Positions 54,545 to 64,000 of a stretch of DNA of 64,000 nucleotides are shown one piece after another (positions within the stretch are counted from its first letter, which is position 1; the number at the start of each line of letters is the position of its first letter). The translations under genes and the position numbers were made by a program. The stretch comes from Panthera uncia (Eukaryota; Chordata; Mammalia; Carnivora; Felidae): positions 76,793,041-76,857,040 of the forward strand of contig NC_064818.1 of NCBI RefSeq assembly GCF_023721935.1, written 5' to 3'. Under the pieces are notes generated by a model. That model was not told the origin of the DNA, did no database searches, and saw nothing but the letters and a program-made list of their open reading frames with translations.

Positions 54545-54610
54545 CAATCAGGGCATTAACTATATAGGAATGCTTCCTAGAGATTAAAAGAAAAAGTACC
54601 TAAGATTGTT
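54545..54610. other. Unassigned sequence
   Basis: Short stretch after the SINE. Nothing recognised. Confidence 0.3.
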
Positions 54611-54960
54611 GTAATTTAGCATTGAATTTGATCCTGAGGTTCCTGACTCGGTGTTAAAGAGGAAATTATTGAAGCTCCACACAGAATATTTCGAAACCAC
54701 GTGTTACAATAGAGTTCTGTAAGATGCCAATAGACCATGGTGGTGAGGGAGGGGTAGATGAACCCGCAGATCCCATTCCCAATTTTGTTAAAAAAGTTAA
54801 AAGAGTCCTCTTTATTATAAAGCATCCAGAGGCTTGAATGTGGCAAGGGGTATCCTCAATCAAGAAGTTTTGAGAGTGTCTAGGCACCTTCTGAAATCTC
54901 CTAGAATGATGCTCTATGGAACCCCAGCCCGAGGAATGTTGGCTTATTGCAAGCAGGAAT
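54610..54960 (-). pseudogene. Possible degenerate endogenous-retroviral coding remnant
   Basis: The minus-strand text, in two overlapping frames, has the feel of the C-terminal part of an old retroviral envelope-type region: a hydrophobic segment followed by a short tail, with frame shifts between blocks. No LTR was recognised beside it. The assignment is from memory, weak and unverified; it is clearly non-functional. Confidence 0.3.
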
Positions 54961-55169
54961 GCTACGGAGTCAGGAAAGACAGTTATTTCTGGAGGTGAAA
55001 TCTGCAAGGACTTTTGCACATGGCTCTTATGCAGCAGACATAGGTAGCCCTGCAGGGGACAGAAAGATCCCGGTCTCTAAGCCCTCCGTCAGACAAACCC
55101 GTGTTCATATGTACGGGCCGGTGAGAAAATTTCCCCTTCCATTCTGCGCGTTTATATCTCTTCCATTTT

Positions 55170-55810
55170 ATTTTGAGGTATAATTTACTGTAAGTAAATA
55201 TAATTTAAATTATATTTAAAGTAATCTCAGCATACTATAATTAATATAAGTAAGTAAATTATATTTAGTGTTCATTTCTCCCAATTTCGATGAATGTGTG
55301 CACAGTGCTGAAGCCACCGTCACCATCAAGATATAGAACAGTCTGTCAGCTTCCCCAAATTCCCTTGAATCCCTTCGAAGCGAACCCTTTCCCCCATCCC
55401 TTGCCCCCTGGCAACCACCGATGTGGTTTCTGAGCCTATAGTTTTGCCTTTTTAGAACATCAGGTATGTGGAATCATGCAGTGAGTGGCTTTTTGAGTCT
55501 GGCTGTTTTCACTCAACATAATGTTTATGAGATTCACCCATCTTGTTGCAGGCATCCTGGGCTCATTGCTGAGGACTCTTCCGTCGTAGGGAGGGGCGGT
55601 ATCCCTTGCTTATCCATCCGCTAGTTGAAGGGCATGTGGACTGTTTTCAGTGAGAAAACTCCTACCCACATTGGTGTATAGGTTTCTGTGTGAACGTGAG
55701 CTTCAAATCAGTTGGGTAAACAGCAAGGGGCAGGAAAGTGTGTATTTATATGGTAAGTGTGCCTTAACTTTATAAGAAATTGTCACACTGCTTCCCAGAG
55801 TTTAAGGCTT
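55170..55810 (-). mobile_element. Old L1 3' region, antisense
   Basis: The attttgaggtataatttact start, ccctggcaaccaccgatgtg, gaatcatgcagtgagtggct, ttcactcaacataatgttta and taagaaattgtcacactgct follow the L1ME-type 3' end in reverse. Heavily diverged. Confidence 0.75.
55195..55218. repeat. Perfect 24-bp AT palindrome
   Basis: The stretch is its own reverse complement (taaatataattt and its mirror), inside L1-derived DNA. It could form a cruciform. Confidence 0.93.
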
Positions 55811-56404
55811 TTGTTGGTGAGCTGCGGGGGAAGGATCTGGGAGGGCTTTCTGCCCCTTCTACTGCTGCTCCTGTCCCCATGGGCACCACCCTAGGGAGAC
55901 TTTCTGCAGGTCTCTGGCCCCTAATCTTTTATGGGAGCCTCTGGTGAAAACATGCCACCTGGGTACGAATTCAGCTTGTGTCTGGAGCCCCTAGGGCTTC
56001 TATAGTCTCTTATTTGCCTACACTTAGCTTTAGCAACTTATTAAAATTGTGGCTAAATTCTCCTCCGTGGCAGCCAAGGGCATCTGCCCCAGTCACACAA
56101 GTGCTCACAAGCCATCTCTACTTGGACATATCGGTCTTTCCTCAGAGGTCTGGTCAGCTGGTGGCCCTGTGACTTCAGCCCTCTGATAGGTTCAGGGACA
56201 GCTGTGACCTTGCAGACTGCCTACCTTTACTTTTCTAAGGGTGGGGTGATGCCCTTTCCAGCTCCCTTCATTCTCTCTGGAGGCTGGAAATTCTGTGGGA
56301 GACCATTTAAGCATGTGAACTTGAGCCCTACGGTTCTGCACCGGATGGAAGATGATTCTCCTCGGTCTCGAGGTATTCAGAGGAAGAACAGGTAAGGTCT
56401 GCTG
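55811..56404. other. Unassigned sequence
   Basis: No repeat or gene recognised. Confidence 0.35.
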
Positions 56405-56640
56405 AAGGTTGCTCTGTCATTCAGTCAGCCAGCCAGCCAGTCAGTCTGGTGAGCCCTGCTACGAGCCAGGTTCAGAGGCAGATCCTGGAGACTGAACAGA
56501 GGATTAAGGGAGGCTGCTCTGCTTCCAGTGGGGAGACAGACCCACAGGCTGAAGGCCCAGGCAGAGGAGCCCAAGGCGTTTCAGGGACTGTGGTCCAGTG
56601 AGGAAGGGGGCGGTTGCGGAGAGATCTTCCAGAGAGTCTC
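56405..56640 (-). mobile_element. L2 fragment, antisense
   Basis: Runs of cagtcagccagccagccagt then ggtgagccctgctacgagcc, agatcctggagactgaacag and ttccagtggggagacagacc. This is L2 3' end order in reverse, with a short CAGC repeat at its start. Confidence 0.65.
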
Positions 56641-56771
56641 CTCTGTGACCCCTGTGAGACTGGCTGCGAGACTATGTGGGTGGGGGCGCTGTCTATGTGG
56701 TTGGAGCACAGACGTGGGGAGCCAGGAGGTTGGAGAGAGTTGAGTCTGGTGTGCTAAGCAGGCAGGTTCAT

Positions 56772-56995
56772 GTAGGGGTCAAGTATGTGGTTCTGGAGCC
56801 AGCTGAGCCATTGGGTTTGAGTTCTGGCCCTGCCATCTGGGTGATCTCAGAGGAGTTATTGAATTTCTCTGTTCCTCAGTGTTCTCATGTGGGGAGAGAA
56901 GATGCATGGGCATTGCCTACCTCACACATTTGTGAGAAGTTAAACACGTTGTGATGTGGCAGGCACTTAGCACAGGGCCTGTCCATGCTGAGGGC
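56772..56995 (+). mobile_element. MIR, near full length, sense
   Basis: The gtatgtggttctggagccag, tctggccctgccatctgggt, tgaatttctctgttcctcag, gtgaagttaaa-like and tggcaggcacttagcacagg blocks follow the whole MIR order. Confidence 0.85.
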
Positions 56996-57350
56996 CCTAT
57001 CATGTCAAGCAGGAACCAGGCCAGGAAGGTCCTGAGAGCCACAATAATGGTTCTGGACAAGCTCTTGAAGGGGTGGAAAAGCCACTGGAAGGTTTTCAGT
57101 AGGAGAGTGATATGATTAGATTCCCTTAAGGAAGATCAATTTGGCTGCAGAACAGGTCGTAGATTATGGTGGAAGGAAATCAGAGCACCTGGGGGGCCAG
57201 GATGCTGAGGCCTGAGTTGAGGTGGCAGGAACTAGAGAGAAGTGGTGAACAGAGGGATGTCTAAGAGGTGGAACAGAGGCACCTGCTGGGTGACTTAAAT
57301 GGAGAGCAAAGGGGAGGGACAAGCCACTGATAGAGTCCAACTTTCTGTCT
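56996..57350 (-). mobile_element. L2 inner fragment, antisense
   Basis: The agccactggaaggttttcag, taggagagtgatatgattag and ggaagatcaatttggctgca stretches follow reversed inner L2. With 56405-56640 this is one L2 split by the MIR. Confidence 0.65.
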
Positions 57351-57394
57351 ATTGAGAATGCTCACAGTTACAAAGTGTGCACATGTTCTCACTT

Positions 57395-57495
57395 CTCATT
57401 GGCAGGAATGGTGTCTTCTGAATTTCCCCATTCTCTGAGCCTCGCGCAGTACCTGGCACAGAGAATGTGTTCAAGAAACATGCGTTGGTGGAAGG
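57395..57495 (+). mobile_element. L2 3'-end fragment, sense
   Basis: The ggcaggaatggtgtcttctg, cagtacctggcacagagaat and gtgttcaagaaacatgcgtt stretches match the L2 3' end. Confidence 0.6.
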
Positions 57496-57499
57496 ATTG

Positions 57500-58215
57500 G
57501 CTTCCCCACTTGGGCAAATCATCAAGGAAAGTCTAAGTGGAGACCTTTAAACATCGAGCTGGGACCTCCCTGAGCTTCTCTTAACTCTTTACCAAGTCCA
57601 AATGATAAAGGTATCTGGAATGAAGGGATCCTCGGAAGCACAAAATAGCAATAAACCCACTTTTCTGAGAAACTTTGTAAGAAAAATGCAGCAATGTTCT
57701 GCAGTTGCGTCCCAGCCATGACTACAAGGCAACCTCCCACTTCCTGCCACGTAAAAGATTTTCACTGCTGGGGAAACTGACAAGAAATCATATCTTTGGG
57801 GGTTTGATAAAGAGGATATTGCCTCTCACTGTCCTCTTGAGAGTTGCCAGGGAGGTCCCTAACACACAAAGACATCTTCCTTCCCCTATCCCTTTCTCCA
57901 ACATCCATTGTTCCCTGTCCACTGTCAACTCCAGCCAAATATTTTAGCTGTAAAATTGCATGAATTTGTGGTAAAAAATGGGCCTGTTTTCCTCCCATGA
58001 GAAGTCTCATGTCCTCATTCAATTTATACGAGGTGATTATGATACTTTGTCCTTCAAAAGGTCTTTTGAGCTTATAGGAACACCAGGAAGCAAGTTCCTA
58101 AACAACCCTCTTTGAAATGCACTGGGCCTGAAGACAAATCAGGTGCAGCTTTTTCCAATAAGACATGTATTCTGTATGTCTCTTATGTTCACCAAGGAAC
58201 AGTCATGGGTAAATT
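57500..58215. other. Unassigned sequence
   Basis: No repeat or gene recognised. Confidence 0.35.
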
Positions 58216-58275
58216 GAGAGAGAGAGACAGAGATAGAGATAGGAACAGAGACAGAGACAGAGACAGACAGACTGG
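58216..58275. repeat. Purine-rich (GA)/(GACA)n tract
   Basis: gagagagagacagagatag followed by repeated cagaga units, not attached to a SINE. Confidence 0.9.
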
Positions 58276-58374
58276 CAGAGAGCCCATCTGAATTAAAGAG
58301 GTGATTTTGTGTGTTCTGTCCAGGTTTCTCACTCCACATTCCAGAGCTCCTTGACAGCTTGCTTTCAGGGCTGA

Positions 58375-58445
58375 CTTTGTGCCAGGCACCTGCCAGGTGC
58401 TGGGGAGGACACAGGAACGATGGGCTGCAGGGCTCCTTCAAAGGT
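58375..58445 (-). mobile_element. L2 3'-end remnant, antisense
   Basis: The tttgtgccaggcacctgcca and gtgctggggaggacacagga stretches match reversed L2. Confidence 0.55.
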
Positions 58446-58589
58446 TCCCTAGCATGCTGGGAGGGGGATCAGACATGTCCAAGTGCTGAAAGGGAAAGTG
58501 ATAGAATGTGATCTGTGTGGAAGAGACTCGGGAGGAGGAGATAGAAACCAACTGGGAGTCAGGAGGCACAAAAGCAGAGGGGAAGCAGG

Positions 58590-58740
58590 GATGTGCCAGA
58601 GACTGATAGAAGGGCTTTTCGTACAGCACTCCATTTGATTCTGATGTCACCACCCAGCTTACGGACAAAGAAGACGAGGTTCAGAAAGGTTAAGAAACAT
58701 GCCCAAGTCAAAAGTCAAGTTCAGGTTTGTCTTTTCAGAA
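58590..58740 (-). mobile_element. MIR, antisense
   Basis: The ctccatttgattctgatgtc, ttcagaaaggttaagaaaca and tgcccaagtcaaaagtcaag stretches match reversed MIR. Confidence 0.65.
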
Positions 58741-58751
58741 GCTGTTACATG

Positions 58752-59255
58752 TGGTTGGCAGAATAACGGCCTCCCAAAGGTGTCCACATCCTAATCCTGG
58801 ACATATGTTAGGTTGTGTGGCAAGGGGAAATTAAGGCAGCAGATGGAATTAAGGTGCTAATCAGTAGACTTTGAGATGGCAAGATTCTCCTGGATTAGCC
58901 AGTGGGTCCAATGTAATCCCAAGGGTGCTCATCAGCAGAAGAAGGGACAAAAGAGAAAGGACTAGGGAGATGGCAGCTTAAGAAGGACTTAAACTGTCAT
59001 TGCTGGCTTTGAAGACAGAGGAAGAGGGTCATGAGCAAGCAATTCTGGCAGCATCTGGGAGCTGGCAAAGGCAAAGAAATACATTCTCCTCTAAATCCTT
59101 CAGAAGGAATGCAGCCCTGTTGACATCTTGATTTTAGCCCAATAAGACCCATGTTGGGCATCTGACCTCCAGAATGGTAAGATAATAAATTTGTACTGTT
59201 TAAGCCACTAAATTTGTAGTAATTTCTTACAGCATCAGTAGAAAACTAAGACTAT
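58752..59255 (+). mobile_element. MLT1-type MaLR LTR, sense, near full length
   Basis: Colinear with MLT1: gtggttggcagaataacggc, cccaaaggtgtccacatcct, gttgacatcttgattttagc, tctgacctccagaatggtaa, ataataaatttgtactgttt, gtagaaaactaagac. A solo LTR of about 500 bp with a TATA/poly-A-like aataaa. No internal genes. Confidence 0.85.
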
Positions 59256-59339
59256 GGCACACTTTAAGCTGGATTTTTAAATTCAACAGCGTTTCAACAG
59301 ACATGTCATGCCTGAGAACCACATCAACCATCAACTAAA

Positions 59340-59570
59340 AAACAGAGCAGGTGAGTCACTGCCTGATTCAAGTCCCTGTTCCACCCATCACTAGCCATAT
59401 TACCTTGGGCATGTTATTTAAATTTTATAAGCTTCTGTTTCCTTCTCTGTAAAATAGAGATAATAAAATACCTCCCTCACAGTGGTGTTCTAAGGGTCAA
59501 ATTAGATAATGCATAAAAATGGATTTTCCTAATGCCTACTGCAGACTAAATGCTCAACAAATCACCATCG
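59340..59570 (+). mobile_element. MIR, sense
   Basis: The cactagccatattaccttgg, gggcatgttatttaaatttt, ccttctctgtaaaatagaga and aaatgctcaacaaatcacca blocks follow MIR order. Confidence 0.85.
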
Positions 59571-59592
59571 TCACCATCATCATCATCACCAT
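59561..59592. repeat. (CAT)n trinucleotide tract
   Basis: About nine CAT/CAC units at the end of the MIR. Confidence 0.88.
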
Positions 59593-60589
59593 TAAAAAGT
59601 CTCTGGATGGGGGAAGTTGGAAGATGGGGAGGAGGGTAGGGAGGGATAACTGAAGGACACTGCTTTACCAGCCCTCCACATCCTCCTCCCTCAACACGCT
59701 TCCCAGTGTGGCAACCTAGCTGTAACCAGAACTTTCCCATGGATTCAGTATGGGTCTTTTGGACACAAGACAGGTTTTGGGCTGAGTTTGGAGGCACCAT
59801 CTGGCATGTACTTCATGAAACATGCAGCTGGGTTCAGCCCCTCTGTAGCTCGTCTGCCACTTTCAGCCCAACGCCCCAGGACCTAGGCGTTCCTTGGCAG
59901 GAACCCAAGGGGGAGTAGGCAGAGATTCCTCTTCCTATGAAGGGAACTGAAGTTCACATTCCCAGAAAGACTGTCTCTGGGGTTTTGCCAGATTTCCCAG
60001 AGGTCACAAAACTGGACTTCAGTGCCTTGAGCTTTCGGTCCAGAGCATCTGTCCAGCATGCCCCGCCCCATTCCCATCCTGCACTTTTTGGCTCATGGCG
60101 TCCATCCAGCAGGACTTGTAGTGCTATTGCAGCCAACTAGAGCAGAAAGGGCACCTGATTCCACAAAGAGAGGTTTGCAGGGGATTCAATTCAGGGCTCT
60201 TGGGTTGTGAGGCATAGGAACAACAAGTTCAAGTAAAAAGAGGTAAGGAGGACCAGGGGAAGCCCTGTTAAGGTACCACAACTCCAAAGACAGAAAAGCC
60301 AGGGTAGCTCAGTGTCTCACATACTGGAACCAGCAGAAAGCCCCAGGGAGGCCAGTCTTCTCTCCCATCCCAGACACCAGATATTCTCCCCTCTCTGCTC
60401 ATCACTGGGCCTCTACCACAGATCTCATCACTACTAGGACATCATTACTGCTAGACCACAGATGGTATTGAATATATTAAGTCATGCATTCATTCTCATA
60501 CCTCCAATACAAAGCCAATGCCATGGGGCTCTTCCTCTCCTTCCTCATCCCAAATTTGAATCTCCCTTCATCCACACCGAGAGCCCTGG

Positions 60590-60590
<1 letters not shown>
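59593..60590. other. Unassigned low-CpG sequence
   Basis: No repeat or gene recognised. Confidence 0.35.

Positions 60591-60591
<1 letters not shown>

Positions 60592-60625
<34 letters not shown>
60592..60625. repeat. (TG)n microsatellite at a SINE tail
   Basis: About 16-17 TG units directly at the tail side of the following antisense SINE, where the A/T tail normally lies. Confidence 0.95.
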
Positions 60626-60627
<2 letters not shown>

Positions 60628-60817
60628 TTTTGAGACAAGAGAGGCAGAGTGTGAGTGGGAGAGGGGCAGAGAGAGACAGGGAGACACAGAATTTGAAGCA
60701 GGCTCCAGGCTCTGAGCTGTCAGCACAGAGCCTGATGCGGGGCTTGAACCCTTGAATCATGAGATCATGACCTGAGCCGAAGTCAGATGCTTAACCGACT
60801 GAGCCACCCAGGTACCC
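60626..60817 (-). mobile_element. CanSINE, antisense
   Basis: The atttttgagacaagagaggc start, GA-rich body and the head ending cacccaggtaccc. The usual tail is replaced by (TG)n. Confidence 0.92.
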
Positions 60818-62029
60818 TGCAAGACCATTGGTTCTTAATAATGTCACTATGTTAATTCATTTGCTCCATCTCACAATATGCATAAAATAGTCTCTGACTT
60901 ACTGCATTCTTACTGTTACCAACAACAAACCCAGAACATCATCTTGCTGAGTTTTGTCCTTAAAATATGTTGCGCTCAGGGTGTGCATTCTGGGTGCTCT
61001 ACTCAAAGGCAAGTGCAGTTTTACTGCTGCCCCTGACAGGGTGCCAAGGTGCCAGAAAATGAGACACTTCCCCATCTGCTCTCACCACAGATGCCTGCTC
61101 ACCCTCTGAAGCGTGAATACAACTCTGGCTCAGCAGAGTTGCTCCGTGGTGCTCAGCAATAAAAATACATGGGTCAGGCCCTCAGCAAACGAGATGACTC
61201 AATTTGACCTGTTGTCTGAGGCCAAATAGAGCTTCCAGGACATACAGACGCGCACTCCAGTCCAGGCCCAGGTCAAGCTGCTCTAGAGGCAAAGCTAACA
61301 TGCCTGCAGTAAGTGGAATATACAGTTTCTTGGGGCTATCAGTGGCCACTGCTAAGCAAATTTCTATTCGCTCATCACCCACCAACAGGCATTTCCTGCA
61401 CGGCTGTTGTCTGGTCAGCACAGAGCACATGGCCAGCAATGGCCAGCAGTTGTTAAATGCCAGCTATGTCTCTGGTGCTCCCTCTGGTGCTCTGCACACA
61501 TCATGTCACAGACTCTCACCTGTGACAACCCAGGGAGGGGAGCTGATGGAGAAAGAAGGCACTAGAGTCAGGGTTTAAATGCAGGCAACCCGGAGATCTC
61601 AGTCTTCACCGTTAGCTTGGGCAGCCTTCCACGTGGTGGAAGAAAATCACATCAACATCAGAGCAGCTTCCGATACAACTGTATGACCAATTAATCTTGG
61701 TTTGCCCAGGACTCTTCAGGTTTGGGAACTGAAAGTCTCGCATCTAGAAGACCCCGTCAGTTCTGGGCACATTTGTGTGACTGGTCACTCTTGACGCCCC
61801 TTGGCTCTTTTTTAGCTTTCATCAGATAGAATCTTGGCCTTGTAGGGACTCTACACATCATCTCATCTAGGCCTCATGTCAGGCTTGACCCTCTCCCACT
61901 GTGTCCCTGTGATGGGGTTTTCTCTTTTCTGCTTTTGCCTCTCCAGGGATCAGGGGCTCATGACTGTCCCAGGCAGTCTTTGTCATTTGGCAGGACTGAC
62001 TCTAAGCAAAGCAGCCGGACAGAGCAAAG
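60818..62029. other. Unassigned sequence, no gene recognised
   Basis: Contains a possible MIR remnant near 61480-61590 (cctgtgacaacccagggagg). The 85- and 124-codon frames at 61182-61578 were checked and resemble nothing known. Confidence 0.35.
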
Positions 62030-62115
62030 AGCAGACTCTGGAATTAGACCCAGATCTGATCTTGAATTTGGCATTTACTAGCTGAGTGACCCTGGCTGAG
62101 TTATAGGATCACACA
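62030..62115 (+). mobile_element. MIR fragment, sense
   Basis: The ctctggaattagacccagat, tgaatttggcatttactagc and tgagtgaccctggctgagtt stretches match MIR. Confidence 0.8.
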
Positions 62116-62500
62116 CAAACTTGAATACATAGCTTAGAGCCCTGTGACTCCCTCCTCCTGACTAAAGAGGCTGCGGGCCCTGAACCACACTGCTGGGGCA
62201 CCTTGGCTGGCATCGTTGCTGACCTCCCCAGCTTGTTGGCATCCCATTTGGAGCCTTGGGCCTGTACTTCCTCACTCCCCACACACTGAACTTTATCCAT
62301 AGTGAGTGGACTTCCACTTCCAGATGTGGATGGAACACCACACTCTGAGGTTTGGGGATAGCTTTCTGAGGGGCTGGATGACACTCTCCAGAAGTCTGGG
62401 GGAGTCAGGCCCCTGTGGGGCAAGTCCTGAACCATAGGAAGTAGGAACCAGACAGATCAGCTCCTGCTACTTTCTCCCTTCATGGAATGGGGAGCGACTG
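62116..62500. other. Unassigned sequence
   Basis: No repeat or gene recognised. Confidence 0.35.
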
Positions 62501-62504
62501 CTAA

Positions 62505-62655
62505 TGAGCACAGGGTGGCTTTTTGGGTGATGAAATTGTTCTAAAATGTGATTGTATTGATGGCTGAAAACTCTGAATATACTAAAAACTACTGAGCTGT
62601 ACACTTTAAGTGGGTGAATTTTATGGTGTGTGAATTATATCTCAATAAAGCTGTT
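62505..62655 (+). mobile_element. L1 3' end, sense
   Basis: The gggtgatgaaattgttctaa, atactaaaaactactgagct, acactttaagtgggtgaatt and tatatctcaataaagctgtt blocks are the classic old L1 3' terminus. Confidence 0.88.
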
Positions 62656-62659
62656 ATAA

Positions 62660-62925
62660 TCGAAGCAGTGAGAAATAGGTGTTATTTTTAAAGTGCACAC
62701 ACATAGAATGAAAGATACATAGAAGATGTATATGTATATATACACATATATAGTGAAAGTAAGGAGAGAGAAAGCAGATGTGGAAAATGCTGACAATGGT
62801 GGTGGATATGGATGAAGAACAGACCTGTTTATACAGGTGATTTTTGTACTATTCTTGTTTTATTCTTCCAAGTTGTCTGCAGGTCTTTGATTTTTCAAAA
62901 TGAAATGTTGAGGAAAATAAACTCG
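62660..62925 (+). mobile_element. Second L1 3' end, sense
   Basis: The gtaaggagagagaaagcaga, tgtggaaaatgctgacaatg, gtgatttttgtactattctt and tttttcaaaatgaaatgttg blocks match another L1M 3' UTR lying directly downstream of the first. An alternating AT tract lies at 62725-62755. Confidence 0.75.
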
Positions 62926-63199
62926 CCATCCCTGGACCAGGGAGAAAACCCACCCATTTGAGACTCTGTAAATGGCTCCTGCCTTCTTAGATTTTGCAAA
63001 GCCATTAACTCTGCTTCTAAATACGTGGGCTCCTACCAAATCAGCACTACGTGAGCCACCTGTGTCCACACCTCACCGTTGGAAATGTCAAGCTTTCAAA
63101 GTCTGATCCTCCAGGGCCTGCTTGCTTTGCCTTCACGTGGCTGGCAGTACTCATCGACAAGGCCATGAGCTTGCTTCTTGAGAAGACATCCCACAGCGC

Positions 63200-63345
63200 A
63201 GTCACCTGGGGGGTTTGCCGACCATGCAGGTCCCAAGGGCTTCAGTCTAGACCCTCCAAATAGAACCTCTGGCCCAGATGTCCACATGTTGAACTGGCTC
63301 CCAAAAGAGTCTGGTGCATGTTCATGTTGAGAAACTCTAAATGAG
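63200..63345 (-). mobile_element. MER5-like hAT fragment
   Basis: The agtcacctggggggtttgcc, ctggcccagatgtccacatg and ggtgcatgttcatgttgaga blocks resemble a MER5/MER20-type element with eroded ends. The strand is a best guess. Confidence 0.5.
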
Positions 63346-64000
63346 TAGACTGCACGTGCCTCAGCATGTTTCCACCTCCATCTGGCTGTTGGCTTTGAGG
63401 ATTACATAGCAAAGCTTCTGGGTCAGAAAAGACAGCTACAGATGTGACTGACAGATGCGAAATGGAGTCACCCCCAGAAACAGACACTGTAGATGTCCAC
63501 AGAGACCCAACCAATGTCACATAGCCACCAGACCTGACAAGTCCCTTGTCAGAAGAGATTCCTCTCAACAATGTCCCCTCAGGAAGGAAGTTTGGGGCTT
63601 GTCTTTTGGGTCCCCAGGACAGACCTGTGGAACAGCAAGGGCCTCGAGCTGGCAAAAGCCCTGATTTTGTTCCCCTGACTCTGGCCAAGAATGGTCCTGG
63701 GAGATGCCTGTGGGTCACTGCTTGCATATTTCCTCCTAAGCATTCCCTGCCTGACCCCAGACAGATGACTCAGCTGCATGAGGCTGCCTGGCTTAGTAGG
63801 AAACAGGTCTCGGAGGGGCCCTGAATGAGGACATTTGCAGAAGGGCTCTCTTCCCTACTATCCCGGTGCTTTTGAAGGAGGTCAGTCCTATTGTTCACAT
63901 TTTAGTCAAGGTGCTTCCTTTTCATATCTACCTCCAACTGTGAGTTTTATTAGTAACCTGAAATATTATCTGTGATTATCTGTAGGCCTTTGGCAAGGGT
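63346..64000. other. Unassigned sequence to window end
   Basis: The 161-codon minus-strand frame at 63242-63727 partly overlaps the hAT fragment and has no recognisable motif. Nothing else was seen. Confidence 0.35.

Noticed and set aside
61182..61439. 85-codon minus-strand frame
   Set aside because: Checked for known domains by eye; none was found, and no flanking splice sites were convincing.
1..64000. CRISPR arrays, operons, bacterial-type systems
   Set aside because: The sequence is mammalian with SINE/LINE/LTR/hAT repeats. The regular repeats seen are microsatellites or minisatellites without spacers.

Overview
This window looks like felid (cat-family) nuclear DNA with no protein-coding gene that I can support. 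The identification rests on about two dozen copies of a tRNA-Lys-derived carnivore SINE (CanSINE) of the felid type: a head reading ggggcgcctgggtggctcag, a CT-rich middle and an A-rich tail, or the reverse complement. A carnivore-type young L1 3' end at 45.3-45.8 kb agrees. Repeat family names are from memory of consensus sequences; no database search was possible. All long open frames lie in repeats or in GC-rich, CpG-bearing DNA and resemble no known protein except decayed L1 ORF2 fragments. The window is best read as intergenic or deep-intronic sequence.

Layout. 1-5.85 kb: decayed antisense L1M sequence (3' UTR, ORF2, then more upstream L1), broken by nine CanSINEs, many with visible target-site duplications (TSDs). 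5.9-16 kb: low-copy DNA with hAT elements (MER20-like), MIR and L2 fossils, one MaLR/MLT1-like LTR, and several AT-rich stretches that look like candidate conserved non-coding elements. 16.1-16.7 kb: a G-rich minisatellite and a 100-N gap flanked by a perfect 135-bp inverted repeat, most simply an assembly fold-back. 16.7-25 kb: GC-rich, CpG-bearing DNA with a 34-base poly-C run, L2, MIR and an MLT2-like LTR. 25-39 kb: L1 3' ends, MLT1-like LTRs, MER5A-like and other hAT elements, many MIRs, and a 191-bp near-identical inverted duplication (33888-34078 against 34734-34924). 39-49 kb: L1-rich (antisense 40.2-41.1, sense ORF2 42.8-44.5, young L1 45.3-45.8, antisense 47.2-49.0). 49-64 kb: unique sequence poorer in CpG by eye, a TTCC-type tract with a 10-N gap, a close inverted SINE pair, L2/MIR fossils, an MLT1 LTR and two adjacent sense L1 3' ends.

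No CRISPR array, operon, rRNA, functional tRNA gene or clear exon was seen. The most checkable oddities are the gap-flanking palindrome, the young inverted duplication inside an ancient LTR, the poly-C run, an unnamed repeat shared by 35.6 and 38.2 kb, and the candidate conserved non-coding blocks. I did not find a new biological system.
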